The notes: generated from the sequence alone by a model not told the origin. Positions 21,653 through 33,475 are shown, counted from the stretch's first letter. The stretch is DNA of 64,000 bases from Euborellia annulipes (GCA_023213315.1 JAKCPI010004364.1:124001-188000); one strand, 5' to 3'. A program made the numbers and translations.

Positions 21653-22386
21653 ATATATTTTGAAATGTTTACAGTTAAAATTTGGATAAATCACTTAATT
21701 AAAAATCAACAGATTCTTGCAATTAGGGAGTGATAATAAATTTGAAACTATTTTATGACTAAATCTTTTATTTTAATAAAGAGAATTTAGTTAATCTTTG
21801 ACAAAATATTATTAGGTTATAATATAGGAGATAACTTGACGTCAATATTTTTTTCCTCCTCTGTTTTCATATTCGCCAAACGTCTTTGCGAGATAGGGAA
21901 AAGGATGAGCAAAAAGGCGTAGGTAGGAGAGAGGGCAGGGAGGCATGGAAGAGGATCTCGTCGGATCCATAAACTCGAGTTTTATTTTATTTCAGATATC
22001 TATAAGTATATACGACGTCGGTTAATAAAGAAAGAATGGCCGGCTTGTAAAGGCGGCAGGCAGGCTGTCGACGGTGTTAAATTTTAACGACCCCAACGAA
22101 CCAACTCAGGGCTCTAGGATCATTTGCTGTCGTCTTACGAACAGATGAAATGGTCCAGGGATCAGGATGCTGGCTATTGGCCAGCTATCTTCTCATCTCC
22201 ACCCACAGATGAACATAAATCAGATTTTTATCAGGACAAATGAGTAAATAACAGGTAGAAAAGAAGAGAAAAAAAAACTACCAGATAAACGCCGCCCAAT
22301 ATTTTTAAATGGATTATAAAAAACAAATTTATTTTATTGGCTAAGAAAAATTTGAAGATTTAAATTTTGACACTTGAAATCTAAGG
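21653..22386. other. spacer with a GC-richer island at about 21890-22220
   Basis: The island is non-repetitive (GAATGGCCGGCTTGTAAAGG, GCTGTCGACGG, GGCTATTGGCCAGC) and has no open frame of note. Candidate regulatory DNA. The flanks are AT-rich. Confidence 0.3.
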
Positions 22387-22420
22387 CAGCGTTTCTCAAC
22401 CAGGGGTCCGTGGAAGCCTG
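22387..22420 (+). mobile_element. hAT terminal fragment
   Basis: CAGCGTTTCTCAACCAGGGG followed by TCCGTGGAA is a typical hAT terminus. No partner end was found nearby. Confidence 0.45.
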
Positions 22421-22729
22421 GGGATGTTTCGGATGCTTATCGCTAATAGTTTTTTAAAGTTTAAAAAAGCGAATTTCACATGAATATGAATTTAATGATT
22501 TTCCCATCCAATTTAACAAATTTCCGAAATAGTAATTATATACAGGATTAAAAATTAAATAGATTCGGTACTTATGTATAATTAATGTTTGAATTGAAGA
22601 CGGTTCTAACAAAACTTCGGGGACAAAAGATCGCAAAAATAAATAATTTTTATTTAAATCCATAGACTACTTGAATACAACACAACTAGGTTAAAATTTA
22701 ACAGCCCAATTTATTTTATTGTTTAAAGA

Positions 22730-23056
22730 AAAAAAAATCTGGCGTGACTAGTCGCACAGCACACCTTCGGAGCTTGTCACACCAGATTTTTTTTGTGTCG
22801 ACACATATTTAGTTTCCGACAATACATTTGAATTCAAGATGTAAAATTTATAATCATGGAAAAATATTTTTATTTTGTTACTATACCCAGATAGCACAGT
22901 ACCTCTTATGTACGTACATAAGACGAACTGTGCGTCTTATGTACGTACATAAGACGTACTGTGCTATCTGGGTGGAAACCATTTCTCCTATTTTTCCAAT
23001 GAATTACAAGAGTAAAGTGGTCTTCAAAAGATTTCAAGGGGTAAATGAGAATATCG
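22730..23056 (-). mobile_element. HINE-1 3' part, interrupted by a MITE
   Basis: It contains a shortened 3' hairpin (ATCTGGCGTGACTAGTCGC) and the X-box neighbourhood up to the AAATGAGAATATC block. The element at 22886-22974 breaks it exactly at the X-box: GTTAC before the insert, GAAACC after. Confidence 0.7.
22886..22974. mobile_element. 89-bp palindromic MITE
   Basis: Terminal inverted repeats ACCCAGATAGCACAGTAC / GTACTGTGCTATCTGGGT. Inside lie two copies of the hairpin CTTATGTACGTACATAAG, so the entire element folds. No target duplication is certain; TA is possible. Confidence 0.8.
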
Positions 23057-24810
23057 AGGATCTCTGTAGAGAAGTGTCTAATTCCACTTTTTTTTTCGAA
23101 AATCATTTTTTTGTATTTTCTGTTGAAAAATATCATTCTCCTTATGCCCTGAACTGGGTAAGAGCGTAATTGAAATTTTTCAGTTCGAAAAGGTTTATTT
23201 TAGCTAAATATTTTTCGAGATCTATATATTTGAATAAGATAATAGTATTCAAAATACCTCGATTCGGACTTAACAAGTCATAGACAGTCTTGACTGTGAA
23301 TTATTTTATTCTATTCCTCAAAAATATATTTTATATTTCATTTTTTTTTTTTTATTATTTATTATAATAGTGGTATTTTAATTATTTAATTAAATTTTAT
23401 TAATTTTAAAATTCCCGATTCAAAAAGTTACTCTCTTCATGTAGCTTCTTTTCTCTTTTCTAATCTCTATGCCTTCATAGATACTCTTTGCTCTTTTTCT
23501 ATACTCGTTGCTTCAAGTTGAAATTGGTCTTGTGATATTCTGACGTTTAATTTTTTTTTGTGTTGTGTTCTCTCCTTGCCTTCAATATTCTCATCGAAAT
23601 TTTCTTCTCAAATGTGTGAGTAGCATTTATAAATAAATAAATATTAATATTTTAATAAAATATATTGGTAGATATAATTATTAATAAGGTTATTTTTGAT
23701 AAATGACAGCACTCGTTAGTAGACACATTCATTCCATACAATTCACAACAGAATTCCTTAATTATATTATTTAAATAATTAGTACACATTTAAAATTATA
23801 TATAATTCCTGATTTATTATGCCATGGATTTACGATCGTATATATTTTTTTAATTTAGGGCTATAAACATACAAACACATCTTCACAGAAACCTAATCAA
23901 TTTTCTTAAATTAACAAATTTTTTTATCAAGGGAATTGTTATAATGTAGGGAAATGATACTGACTCACCACTGATCATAAAAATATTTGCTTGCATTTAT
24001 CGAAAATAACATTATTAATAATTTAATTACTAAATATAATATTTTGAGGCTTCTAATGATTTTATCATGAGAGCTTTCAAACAATTTTTTTTTTTAATTT
24101 ACTGGTATATATTTTATTTTATTATCAATCTTATTTTATTATTTAATTAATAGCTTATTTGTTCTTTTTTAAAGTGAAATTTATTAAAGAGACTCATTAA
24201 TTTGAATTTAACTTTTCTTCCCCATTGTTATAATTTAAACCATCACTCCATCATCATATAAATTTATATATCTGTCCTCTATGATTATATGTTGATGAAA
24301 TAGTAGGCACCCAGAATAATGGGATTTTTTGACTATTTATAAATATTAAGCTTAATTTTGATAACTTCTAGGGTTAATATTAAAGCATCAACATGCTTTT
24401 TCTTATATGATTATTTAATTGTTTTATTTTTTTTTTTTTTTTTTACAATACACAACCGAATCACTCAATTATGTTATTTAAATAATTATATAATTCTTGA
24501 TTAATTGTAGCCACCCAGGAAAATGGGATTTTTTTATGTGTTGTGAATTTTTTTGAAAATTCATATATTTAAGCTTTGTTAGTGATAATTTAATTTTATT
24601 AATTAGAAGAAATTCGATGGCTGAGTGGTAATTATTGGGATTAGGTAGATTTAGGCAGCCAGCAAGTGATAGAAAAAACTTTATTTAATTATCGTCGAAA
24701 AAATTTTTTACAAACTCACACTACTAGTTTTTTTTTGACAATGAAATGTTTTTTGGCTCTCCTGAAAAATAAACAAAATTGGAGTTAGGCACTTGACTAA
24801 TTAGAACGTC
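23057..24810. other. long AT-rich stretch, no gene
   Basis: Homopolymers and A/T-rich spacer only. The phrase CACCCAG(A/G)A(A)AATGGGATTTTTT occurs twice, near 24308 and 24509, perhaps a decayed local repeat. Confidence 0.4.
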
Positions 24811-25278
24811 GATATAAATTTTAAAGAGTATCTAAAAAATAATTGATTTTTGAATTTTAATCAAAATCGTTGAAGCGAATTTTAAAAAAATCGAAAAAAG
24901 TGGAAAAAGTACTTCAGTAAAGTACTAGTACTTTTTAGCCGATTTTGTTTAAAAGCTCATTTTCACGCTTCAGGAGGGTGTCTATATATAAAATTTCAAC
25001 CTACTAGCTCAATTCCTTCATGCTTTAAATTGAACACAGACAGTCCATGTTGAGAAAACCACTTTTTTGAACTCAGATGCCTAACTTAAATATAAAATTC
25101 AACTTTCTAGCTCCTAGCTTTGTTCACAAATAGACAGACCATGTCTCGAAAAACCACTTTTTATTTAGACTCAGGGGACTTCAAAACGTGTATATCCATC
25201 AAAATCTCGACATTGAATTTTTGACATGAAACCAATACTTTCTCTCTATATATTTCATATAAAGGTAAGAGAAAGTAA
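24811..25278 (-). mobile_element. HINE-1 5' half with internal duplication
   Basis: Includes the 5' hairpin (ending near 25278) and the core, but lacks the X-box region and 3' hairpin. The block CTTAAATATAAAATTCAAC / CTAGCTC / CACAGACAG / AAACCACTTTTT occurs twice in tandem (about 24980-25080 and 25082-25170). This is absent from other copies. Confidence 0.7.
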
Positions 25279-26886
25279 AAATTGTAGATTTGCGGGTCAA
25301 AAAAATTTTATCTAGTCCGAATCGTGCTTAAGTAATTGATGAACCACCGTAATAGAAGAATACAAAATTTACTTTTTATTATTTTGAGTGAATATTTTTT
25401 TATTATTAAATATTAAATAGGCCTAAAATAAAAGTTTCATTAAATTAAACGCCTCCTGATGTTTTTTGAAATAAAAAATTTATTAGGCTTCATTTGCCAA
25501 GGAGGAAATTAACCCAAGTTCTCGAGTTGGTCTAATTCTCTCGCGTTTGTCTCTATAAGGACCTAGTTGTCAACATAAAAGGGACACTTGATGCCCTTCA
25601 TATAAAATTATAATTCTCACTGCCCTTTATCGTCCAATTAATTCAATAGCCTCTTTTTATATCTTCTCTAATATATTTTATTCTTATACAAATTTATTAA
25701 CTAAAAATTTTTTTGTCATTTCTAAAATGACACTTTCAATAATCATTGCAATTTATGGATATTTGTTTTATAAAAGATTTTATCAGATTTTTTTTTTATT
25801 TCTAAATGAACAGCTAATAAATAATCATAGTTCTTTAACTGATAACGCAACACAACGCCTTTACTCCGTTATGCGGCTCTTTTAAGATCTTTTATACTGA
25901 TTTCATTTTTTTTTTTTGTTTAACCTTCTTAGGCTTATTTTATATAAAAAGCCAATAAACCACTTTGACCTTAATTATTTTTTATCGCCACGTTACAAAC
26001 CATTTAAATATTATATATTATATATAATTAAAGACGTGTAAAAAAAGCCCAACATGTCATCATTTCATGATTTAATGATGATACGCTAACGATTAATAAA
26101 AGCCCCACTCAAGTTTCCAGGATTTTTACTACTCGTAAAAAATTTACGACAGAAAAGTATTTTAATCATCATTATAGTATTTTGTATTTTTTTTTTTTTT
26201 TGCTTAGTTTAATAATGAAAGAGTAAAGGTACATTGACCACGATTAAATTTTATATTGCCCCTTCACTTAGGTGCCAATTCATTTGAATAAACGGAAGGG
26301 AATTGAAAAATCCATATAGAAATAAAAGAAGATAGAAAAAGGAATAATGGCATGAATCTTTCAATATTCTTATTGATTTTCTTCGAAATTGCTTTTCTTC
26401 GATTCAATATTTTCCAATTTATATATATAACTTAGTATATTAACACATTTTCAAGACCAAGTGCTTTTTTTTTGTGAATCTTATTAGAAATCTGTTTTTA
26501 TCGACAATGATTGTCAAAATGGAATTTTATATGAAGAAAGATCAAATGATATGAATGATGAATGTAACCGAGGGGAATCTTCTCTTTCTATTCTACCTAC
26601 TAATAAAATCAATACTTGTCATTTTTTAATTTAAATTTGAAATGATTAATTTTTATATTATTTTGATGTTTCACCAGATGAGGTGTTAATACTTCAAAAT
26701 TAATTATTCTTAAATTGTTTGACTTTTCTCTCAACATCTGCTAAATGTGCAAATATTTTGTATATCGGGCTAATGGTTTTCAACGTTTTGACTTTCCTCT
26801 CTCTTTGTACTTTATTATACTTTTATTTTATTTTTCATACTCTTTAATGCGATATTGAATTTATTTGTATCTCGCACCCTCTAAAC
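25279..26886. other. long AT-rich stretch, no gene
   Basis: Spacer. No repeats that match other parts of the window were recognised. Confidence 0.4.
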
Positions 26887-27266
26887 CAGCGTTTTTCAAA
26901 CTGTGAGGCGATCCTCCCTTGAGAGGCGCGAATATTGGCCACCAAGATCAATTTTCCAAATGATTGCTAGTTTTATAAATAAAATAATAAAATTTAGAAA
27001 ATTCTGGGACGCAGGTTTTCCTTAATTACAAGCTCAATGAGCTGCAGTGGATCTTCAGTAGAGACGGTGCCACTGCGGCTTTTAATTAAAATAATAAATA
27101 TGAATAAATAAAAAAAAAAATTTTATATAAATTTATATTTTTTAATATTAAATTTTTTTTGTTTTTGTATTATTTTATTAAATAGGTGTGTGTGGGGGGG
27201 GGAGGGGCGTCATACGATTAAATATTTATTTTTAAGGGAGGCGTTGTAACATAAAGGAAATCACTG
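26887..27266 (+). mobile_element. small hAT MITE (GGAGGCG type)
   Basis: Starts CAGCGTTTTTCAAACTGTGA and ends with AATCACTG. Same family as 2302-2525, with a 45-bp extra segment near 27030-27075 (GAGCTGCAGTGG...CCACTGCGGC). It directly precedes the second R1 copy, as in the first locus. Confidence 0.65.
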
Positions 27267-27505
27267 GCCTAAATTAAGACTCATTCTAGAAAATTATAGT
27301 ATGTGTAAAACCCAAGGCGGATCCATGAAAGTTTTTCAGGGTTTTAATTTTTTTCTGACTAGACGCGAAGCTCGCCGAAGGCGATAGCATTGTTAATTAT
27401 TTTATTTATTAATATTGGATAAGGGGTTGAAAAATTGAAAAAAATGTTTTTTAAATTTATTTTAGCTAAATCGAAGCCAAATAAATAGAAAACATTCAAA
27501 AAATA

Positions 27506-28054
27506 AAGGGTCGGACTAAGCCGAGCCCACAACTTTGCCCACCCATTATTCAAAGAAATAGCGCAACGCGATCGTTTATTTGTTTTGATTTTGCTCGGTT
27601 TCTATGCACAATTTTCGAATTTAAATGATTTTTTAACAAATTTATGACAAATTAGGATACAAATATTATATATCATTTTACTCGGGAGAAAGTCTAGTTT
27701 CTGAATATATAAAAAAAATTAAAGGTTATGTAAGAAAAAAATATTGGCCCCCCTCTAGAGCGCCCCCTAATGGTCCGATGTTTACCAAAAGCTTTTCAGT
27801 TCTTGACCTTTACCTCTAGTTCATGTGCGCAAAATTTCAAAACAATTGAACAAATAGTTTTTGAGTTTTCGTTGACGAAAAAAATTACCACAGACATACA
27901 CACAGACACACACAAAAGACATCATTCCAAAAACTACTTAAACGGATTCAGGTGACCTCAAAATGCATTTTGGCAGCTTCAGAAAAATTTCGATTTTTTT
28001 TACGATTACATTAACTTTACCTGTCCAACCTACTGTTGATGGGCAAAGTTAATA
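27506..28054 (-). mobile_element. HINE-2 (second Helentron-type family), full length
   Basis: On the minus strand: 5' hairpin TTAACTTTGCCCATCAAC...GGTAAAGTTAATG, GCATTTTGAGGTCACCTGAA, a GTGTGTGTCTGTGTGTATG core, GAAATTTTGCGCACATGAAC, GGGGGCGCTCTAGAGG, and a 3' end with GGGCAAAGTTGTGGGCTCGG. GGGCAAAGTT near the 3' end mirrors AACTTTGCCC at the 5' end. The matching R1 locus at about 2757 lacks it (AAAAAATAGCGTTGATTATT), which fixes both boundaries. Confidence 0.75.
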
Positions 28055-28737
28055 ACGTTGATTATTATGTTTAGGGGGGGGGGGGGTGGAGGGTTGATTA
28101 TTTAAGAAAGGCCTTGGAATATTCCAAATCACTTGTTGACATTCTTTTCCAGCTCTAAATATAGTTAGATTAGATAAAAAAGTATTTTTTTACTTTTAAT
28201 AAAAAGGTAATTGTTATTTTCATCTATTTTATTCCTATACAAATAGAGAGACGAATCTCTCTTTCAGTCGAGTCGAGAGCGTGGCCGAGCTCCAGGCGCT
28301 GCTCTTTTTTTGTGTTTAAAGTGAATCAAAGTGAATAATTAATAGTGTAACCCACCCTGACCTCACCGACAGCCAACACACCCTCTTGAGTGTCTTATTA
28401 AAGGTAATTATTATGCATTTTATCGTTGAAAAAAAAAAAAAAAATGATAGAAACAAATAATTTGACTGCGAAAAACGATTCTTTTGATTTTGTATTTCAT
28501 TAAGGGTAGAGGGAGAATATAAGCTGTTGAAACGGGGAGGGGGAGTGTAGGTGTCATTGAAAAAAAATTAGTTTTTTATTTTTTATCTTTTTTTTTTTTT
28601 TTTTAAACACACACTTTTTTCTCATTCACACACACCCATACACACTGTCTTTTCGGTAACTCAGGCCATTTAAGACTTGATTCGATAACAGTTATTAATA
28701 CTTTAACACAGGGGTGGATCAAGGGGTTTTTTTTTTT

Positions 28738-28988
28738 TCTTATAAAAACATTCACACTTTTTTCTCATTCACACTCACATGCACCCACACATTCATACAG
28801 TCTTTTCGGCAACTTAGGCCATTTAAGACTGACGATAATCGTTATGAATATATATTATTTGGGGCCCAGGCATTCTTATTTAAGCCATTTTCCAAATACC
28901 TTAAATAAAAGCATCGGACTGCCTGGGGTCCGAATCCGCGACGTTCGGTATACGAGGTTAGCACTCTAACCCCTACACCAAGCCCCGA
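28738..28988 (-). mobile_element. tRNA-derived SINE, type B
   Basis: On the minus strand: GGGCTTGGTGTAGGGGTTAG (A-box region), GCGGATTCGGACCCC (B-box), body and GTGAGTGTGAATGAG end. A second, headless tail lies just upstream at 28603-28705. Confidence 0.65.
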
Positions 28989-29535
28989 GGACGGATTAAG
29001 GGTTGAAAATTAAAATAAAATAATTTCAAAATAAAATAAAAATTAAAATAATTATTTATAAATGTATTCAAATTATTTTGAGAGTAATTTCGCGGTGAAG
29101 GCTCGCATTTCCTTAAAGGAGGGAGGCGGGGAGGTATGAAGGCATTAACCAGGGGGTTAATGCCCCATCCCCTTTAATGAATAAAGATATTAATGTTTTT
29201 TAATACTTTTACTAAAAAATGAGTGCATTCCGTTTGAGTTAAAATTTATATTCAATATTTAGCAAATAGTATAGTAGGGGATAGAAACATTTTAATGTCA
29301 TTCTAAAATTTCTTATTGGGGTGGAATTAATTTTTGAGAATTTCGAAACTCTCATAAACAGATAATAATAACACTGGGTAACTTAGGAACCCATCGAATC
29401 CCTTGCAGAATTTTGTAGGGATTTTTTTCATTAGGTAGAAAATTAAGATATGATTAGTCCACTTAGAATTTTACTGGGGTGAGTTATCGCATCTTTTTGT
29501 ATATAGAACTAATCTCAATTCTGATTTGAATTTTT

Positions 29536-29790
29536 ACTTTCTCTTGCCTATATGTATAAGTTATATATATATATATAGAAAGTATTAGATTCATGTCAAA
29601 AATTCGATGTCGAGACTTTGATGGATATACACGTTTTGAGGTCCCCTGAATCCAAAAAGTGGTTTTCGCGACATGTTCTGTCTGTCTGTCTCTTTGGGTT
29701 CATTTTAAAGCATGAAGGAATTGAGCTAGGAGGTTGAAATTTTATATTTAAGTTAGGCACCCCCTAGGTGTAAAAATAAAATTTGAGAAA
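29536..29790 (+). mobile_element. HINE-1 5' fragment
   Basis: 5' hairpin, TTAGATTCATGTCAAAAATT, TTTTGAGGTCCCCTGAATCC and the GTCTGTCTGTCTC core up to GTTAGGCACCCCC, then it stops. A fold-back lies immediately downstream. Confidence 0.65.
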
Positions 29791-29841
29791 AATATGAAAG
29801 TTAGAAGAAAACTCAGCCAAAATTTTTTCTTTAAAAATAAA

Positions 29842-29955
29842 AATATATTTTAACAGCTTACGTTTCGACTTTGGTCAAGCCATCCTCGGAGCTGTTAGTG
29901 CTCATCCGAGGATGGCTCTGACCAAGGCCGAAACGTAAGCTGTTAAAATATATTT
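29842..29955. repeat. fold-back element with core motif in both arms
   Basis: The arms pair through TTTTAACAGCTTACGTTTCG / CGAAACGTAAGCTGTTAAAA and GCCATCCTCGG / CCGAGGATGGC, with a loop near 29897-29905. The right arm reads CCGAGGATGGCTCTGACC then AAGGCCGAAACG. The left arm ATTTTTATTTT-type edge meets a HINE-1 copy at 29957. Confidence 0.8.
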
Positions 29956-29956
29956 T

Positions 29957-30450
29957 TACTTTCTCATACCCTATATATGAAATATATAGAGAGAGAAAGT
30001 ATTGCGATCATGTCAAAAATTCGATGTCGAGATTTTGATGGATATACATGTTTTGAGGTCCCCTGAGTCCAAAAAAGTGGGTCCCGCAAATTGGTCTGTG
30101 TGTGTGTGTGTATGTATGTCTGTGTGTGTGGACAGATTTTTAGCATGAAGGAGTTGAGCTAGCGGATTGAAATTTTATATTTAACTTAGGTACCTTTGAA
30201 GAATCTCAAAATAAGCTTTTGAACAAAATCGGCCAAAAAGTACTAGTACTTTACTGATGTACTTTTTCAGTTTTTTTCGATTTTCTCAAAATTCCCTCCA
30301 AGGATTTTTTTTAAAATTCATAAATGAACTATTTTTTAGATGCTCTTTAAAATGTATATTCTCATTTTGCCGTTGAAATCTTCTGAAGACCACTTTACTC
30401 TTGTTCTTCATAGGAAAGATAGAAATGGTTGCCATGGTAACGGAATTTAA
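29957..30450 (+). mobile_element. HINE-1 copy, 5' and middle part
   Basis: Runs from the 5' hairpin through the X-box (30428-30441, GTTGCCATGGTAAC). The homologous sequence stops soon after, and the 3' end of a copy in the same orientation lies at 30862-30981. The 410 bp between is probably an insertion or diverged HINE sequence, since the copy at 51277-51860 has a similar GAACTAAGGTGCTAT junction. Confidence 0.65.
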
Positions 30451-30861
30451 ATCTTTTTCTTTTTTATTAGATTAAAAATCAATTATTATTTAAATTCCCA
30501 TTTTTTTTAAATTTATTTGTGTCTTTAATTGTTTCAAAGAAAACATATATGTCTCTCTCTCACTTGCAAACATTATCGTCTCTCTCTACTCTTTTTAAAT
30601 TCCCTTTCCACCTTATCTTCGCATAGGAACAATGTTAATTTCCTATAGGGATTTGTATGTTAATTTCGATTCAAAAGGGGGTCCCCTTTAGAACTTTTTA
30701 GGCATTTAAAATTTTTTTTTCCAATTCTTATGAAATTTTGTATTTATTTACGATTCTATATTGTGTATAAAATGTCCAAATATGAGATTAAAATTTTGAA
30801 AAATAACCATAGTTTATTTGAAGCAGTCAACATTTAAAATGCAAGTTTGAAACTAAGGTGC

Positions 30862-30981
30862 TATCGGAAACTAAATATATCTCGACACAAAAAATCTGGT
30901 GTGACCAGCACGGTGCACAACTTTCTCTTACCGAAGGGTAAGAGAAAGTTGTGTGCTGTGCGCCAGTCACACCAGATTTTT
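30862..30981 (+). mobile_element. HINE-1 3' hairpin end
   Basis: GGAAACTAAATATATCTCGA then the complete hairpin: AAATCTGGTGTGACCAGCAC, ACTTTCTCTTACCGAAGGG and GTGCGCCAGTCACACCAGAT. The stem-loop is almost perfect. Confidence 0.75.
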
Positions 30982-31060
30982 AAAGAAAAAATTCTGGTTG
31001 CGTTTTCTTTTAACTTTCATTCCTGATACAAATTCCACCAGCCATAAAATACCCTTATAC

Positions 31061-31309
31061 CAGCGTTTTCCGCCGACTAGTCTAAGGGGAGGCGCGAATA
31101 TTGGACACCAGGACCGATTTTCCAAATGATTGCTAGTTTTAATATAAATATGAATAAATAAAAAAAAATATTTTTATAAAAATTTATATTTTTTAGCATT
31201 AAAAATTTTTGTTTTTGTATTATTTTATAAAATGGGTGGGTGGGGGGGGAGGCGTCATAAGATTAAATATTTTTAAGGGAGGCGTGGTAACAAAGTTTGG
31301 AAACCCCTG
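31061..31309 (+). mobile_element. small hAT MITE (GGAGGCG type)
   Basis: Starts CAGCGTTTTCCGCCGACTAG and ends AAAGTTTGGAAACCCCTG. The internal order matches the MITE 3' half at 4179-4377. The flanking 8-mers CCTTATAC and ATTTACGA do not match, so the ends or target site have mutated. Confidence 0.65.
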
Positions 31310-32204
31310 ATTTACGAAATAGAAACTTTAATCGAAAAATGGTCCACTCACAATCTTCCGTTGTCCAAAGCAAGCTTTAGGATTGGCAAAAACTAGAATC
31401 TCTAATAACATGAGGAAGGCTTGGGGTTCTACTTTTCCTTACCTCCCCAAGATTGGGATTTGCTGACCTTCTATCTGTCTTATATTCTAGTTTATTTTAT
31501 CTCCCCTACAAGAATAATTCGCATACATAGCTAAATTTCTTTAATAGCATTATTCCCACTCTTGTTTATCAATTCCTTCCTTCTTACAACTAACCTGGTA
31601 ATCTTCGATATAATTAATTTTCTACCACCAACCCAATATCTTTGATTTTTTTTCTAATCGAATAAATATTGATATAAATAGAATAATATTGATTTCACTT
31701 CCTGACTTCTCATCTAAAATTTATTCTACAAGTTCAGCTATAAATTATTCGGGAGTAATATTTATTCTTTTGTTACCTTATTAGTTTTATTATTGCTATC
31801 AATATTTCAATCATATCTTTATGAAAAAAATAAAACTCTACTTTTATTTTTATTTATCATTTTAAATTAATTATTTATGTTTCAGTTATATATAAACATT
31901 TTATGTCACTTTAATAGCATATAAATATTTCTATGTCATATAGATAAGAGAAAACCCTTTAGACCTTTGTTATAATCGAGGAGAATAGAAAGATTTGTGA
32001 TCATGAATTCTATTTGATTTTTTTTGCGAACGTGAAATGTCTCAAAACCAAAGGATCATCAGAACAATAAAAGGGCTTTAAAATGCAAATTCGAATTAGT
32101 CTTTTTAAGTGCATCCATTTATTAAAATACAATTTTTTTTTCGACTAGGGTTTTGTTATCAAATTGGTTGCAATTATTGGTATTAAATTTTTAATCACCC
32201 CTAG
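31310..32204. other. AT-rich DNA without recognised features
   Basis: Spacer. A less AT-rich patch at 31340-31480 has no frame or repeat relation. Confidence 0.35.
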
Positions 32205-32400
32205 AGTGCAGAAAGCGAGAGGAGAGAGAGGACAAGCAACAGCCACTTGTTTCCTGCCCTAAAATGGCCTTTATCCCTCCTTTGGCAATTTCCCCTTCTT
32301 GTTATTGACCGCGGATGCCGATGGCAGCATCCCTCTGGAGTCGATAAAACACCCCCTAAAGGCGACATCCATTCCCCTGAGCCAAGCCCAAGTCCCAAAA
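32205..32400. promoter_or_regulatory. candidate regulatory island with a shared 23-bp motif
   Basis: A GC-richer non-repetitive block open on both strands. At 32302-32324 it holds TTATTGACCGC + G + GATGCCGATGG, found again with one change at 35130-35152, and a TCGATAAA follows in both (32341 and 35159). Nothing else is shared between the islands. No known protein is encoded, so a binding-site cluster is the simplest reading. Confidence 0.35.
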
Positions 32401-32819
32401 ACTTTATCCTTTTTTTCTTCTTTTACTTTATGATACTTTTTTTATCCAAAAGTATATTTTACTGATTTATTTTTAATATCCCTTTAAATGATTGTTCCAG
32501 CTTTCTTTTTTGTATATCATCCTTTAAATGAGCGAGATTTATTTTAAATTTTAAAAAAATGTATCACACTCTTATCTCTTAACATAGTGAAATAATAATA
32601 TTCTCTTGCCTATTTCTTTTTTTAAGAAAATTCTACTTATCGTCGATCTGCTATTCCGTTTTTGTCATGTTAAAATAATTAAAATATTGTTTGAGTACCT
32701 ACTTAGGTTTATTAGTTCCGCGAAGACTAAGCTGGAGCTCGGTGGATTTTTCTTTTGATAAAATTGGAAAAAACTAAAAAAAAGTATACACTTTTTTTGT
32801 ACTGGCTGTGAGGGTTAAT

Positions 32820-32958
32820 TATTGCTGTTGGAGTGGAGTCAGCCAAAGGAAATTATAAAAAACAATTTTTTCTGTCGACGTTTCGAGCGCCAATCAGGTC
32901 GACAGAAAAAATTGTTTTTTATAATTTCCTTTGGCTGACTCCACTCCAACAGCAATAC
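32820..32958. repeat. fold-back element, near-perfect arms
   Basis: The arms 32820-32886 and 32898-32958 pair through ATTGCTGTTGGAGTGGAGTC / GACTCCACTCCAACAGCAAT and GGAAATTATAAAAAACAATT / AATTGTTTTTTATAATTTCC. The centre on the minus strand reads CCTGATTGGCGCTCGAAACG then TCGAC, a short version of the core. It is inserted in the repeat array that continues at 32990. Confidence 0.85.
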
Positions 32959-32989
32959 TAAAAAAAGTATTATACCGTATATCAATAAA

Positions 32990-33475
32990 GTATTAATACT
33001 CGAATTCTCCCAAAATCTAAACCTATCTTAATTTCATACTTAAAATTTGAAATAAATCAGAGCAAATTTTTGAGAAAATTAGAAAAAACTAAAAAAGTAC
33101 TTCAGGACTCGAAGTCTTCCAAAAACAATCAATTGTAGTTTGTTTTGTATACCACAAATAATAATATTTAAAATTTGAAACAAATCGTTAAAGATAATTT
33201 CGAGACAAGTGGAAAAAACTAAAAGTAAAGTACTAGTACTCATGGTTTCCCAAAGACCAGACCTCGCGTAGGCCTAATTTGTTTTGTAATCCGTGAATAG
33301 TAAATATTTAAAATTTGAAAGAAATCGTTAAAAATGAATTTCGAGAAAATTGGAAAAAAACTAATGAATTTTCCCAAAGACTTGACCTAGAGTAATTTCA
33401 TATTCGTGCTGAAAATAGCAGGCCCTATATATTTAAAAAAATCGTTCGAGTCGTTTTTGAGAAAAAACAAACGTA
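32990..33475 (-). repeat. diverged tandem array of a HINE-like module
   Basis: At least three units of about 120-130 bp each contain TTAAAATTTGAAA(C/G)AAATC, TTTCGAGA/TTTTGAGA, (A)TTGGAAAAAACTAA and TTCCCAAAGAC. They resemble the ATTTTGAGAAAA...GTACTAGTACTT block of HINE-1 but are spaced as an array. The sequence at 32755-32790 before the fold-back may be another unit. Confidence 0.5.

Larger units (their letters stand above)
27267..29455 (+). repeat. R1 repeat, second copy
   Basis: Parallels 2526-4178 in order: GACTCATTCTAGAAAATTAT, GACTAGACGCGAAGCTCGCC, AAGAAAGGCCTTGGAATATT, GTAACCCACCCTGACC, TTAAAGGTAATTATTATGCA, GTGTAGGTGTCATTG, the type B SINE, GCGGTGAAGGCTCGCATTTC and GAATCCCTTGCAGAATTTTG. 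It differs by a HINE-2 insertion (27506-28054), an extra SINE and loss of the 3' MITE. Two loci of over 1.6 kb sharing this order indicate a real mobile or duplicated unit. Confidence 0.75.
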
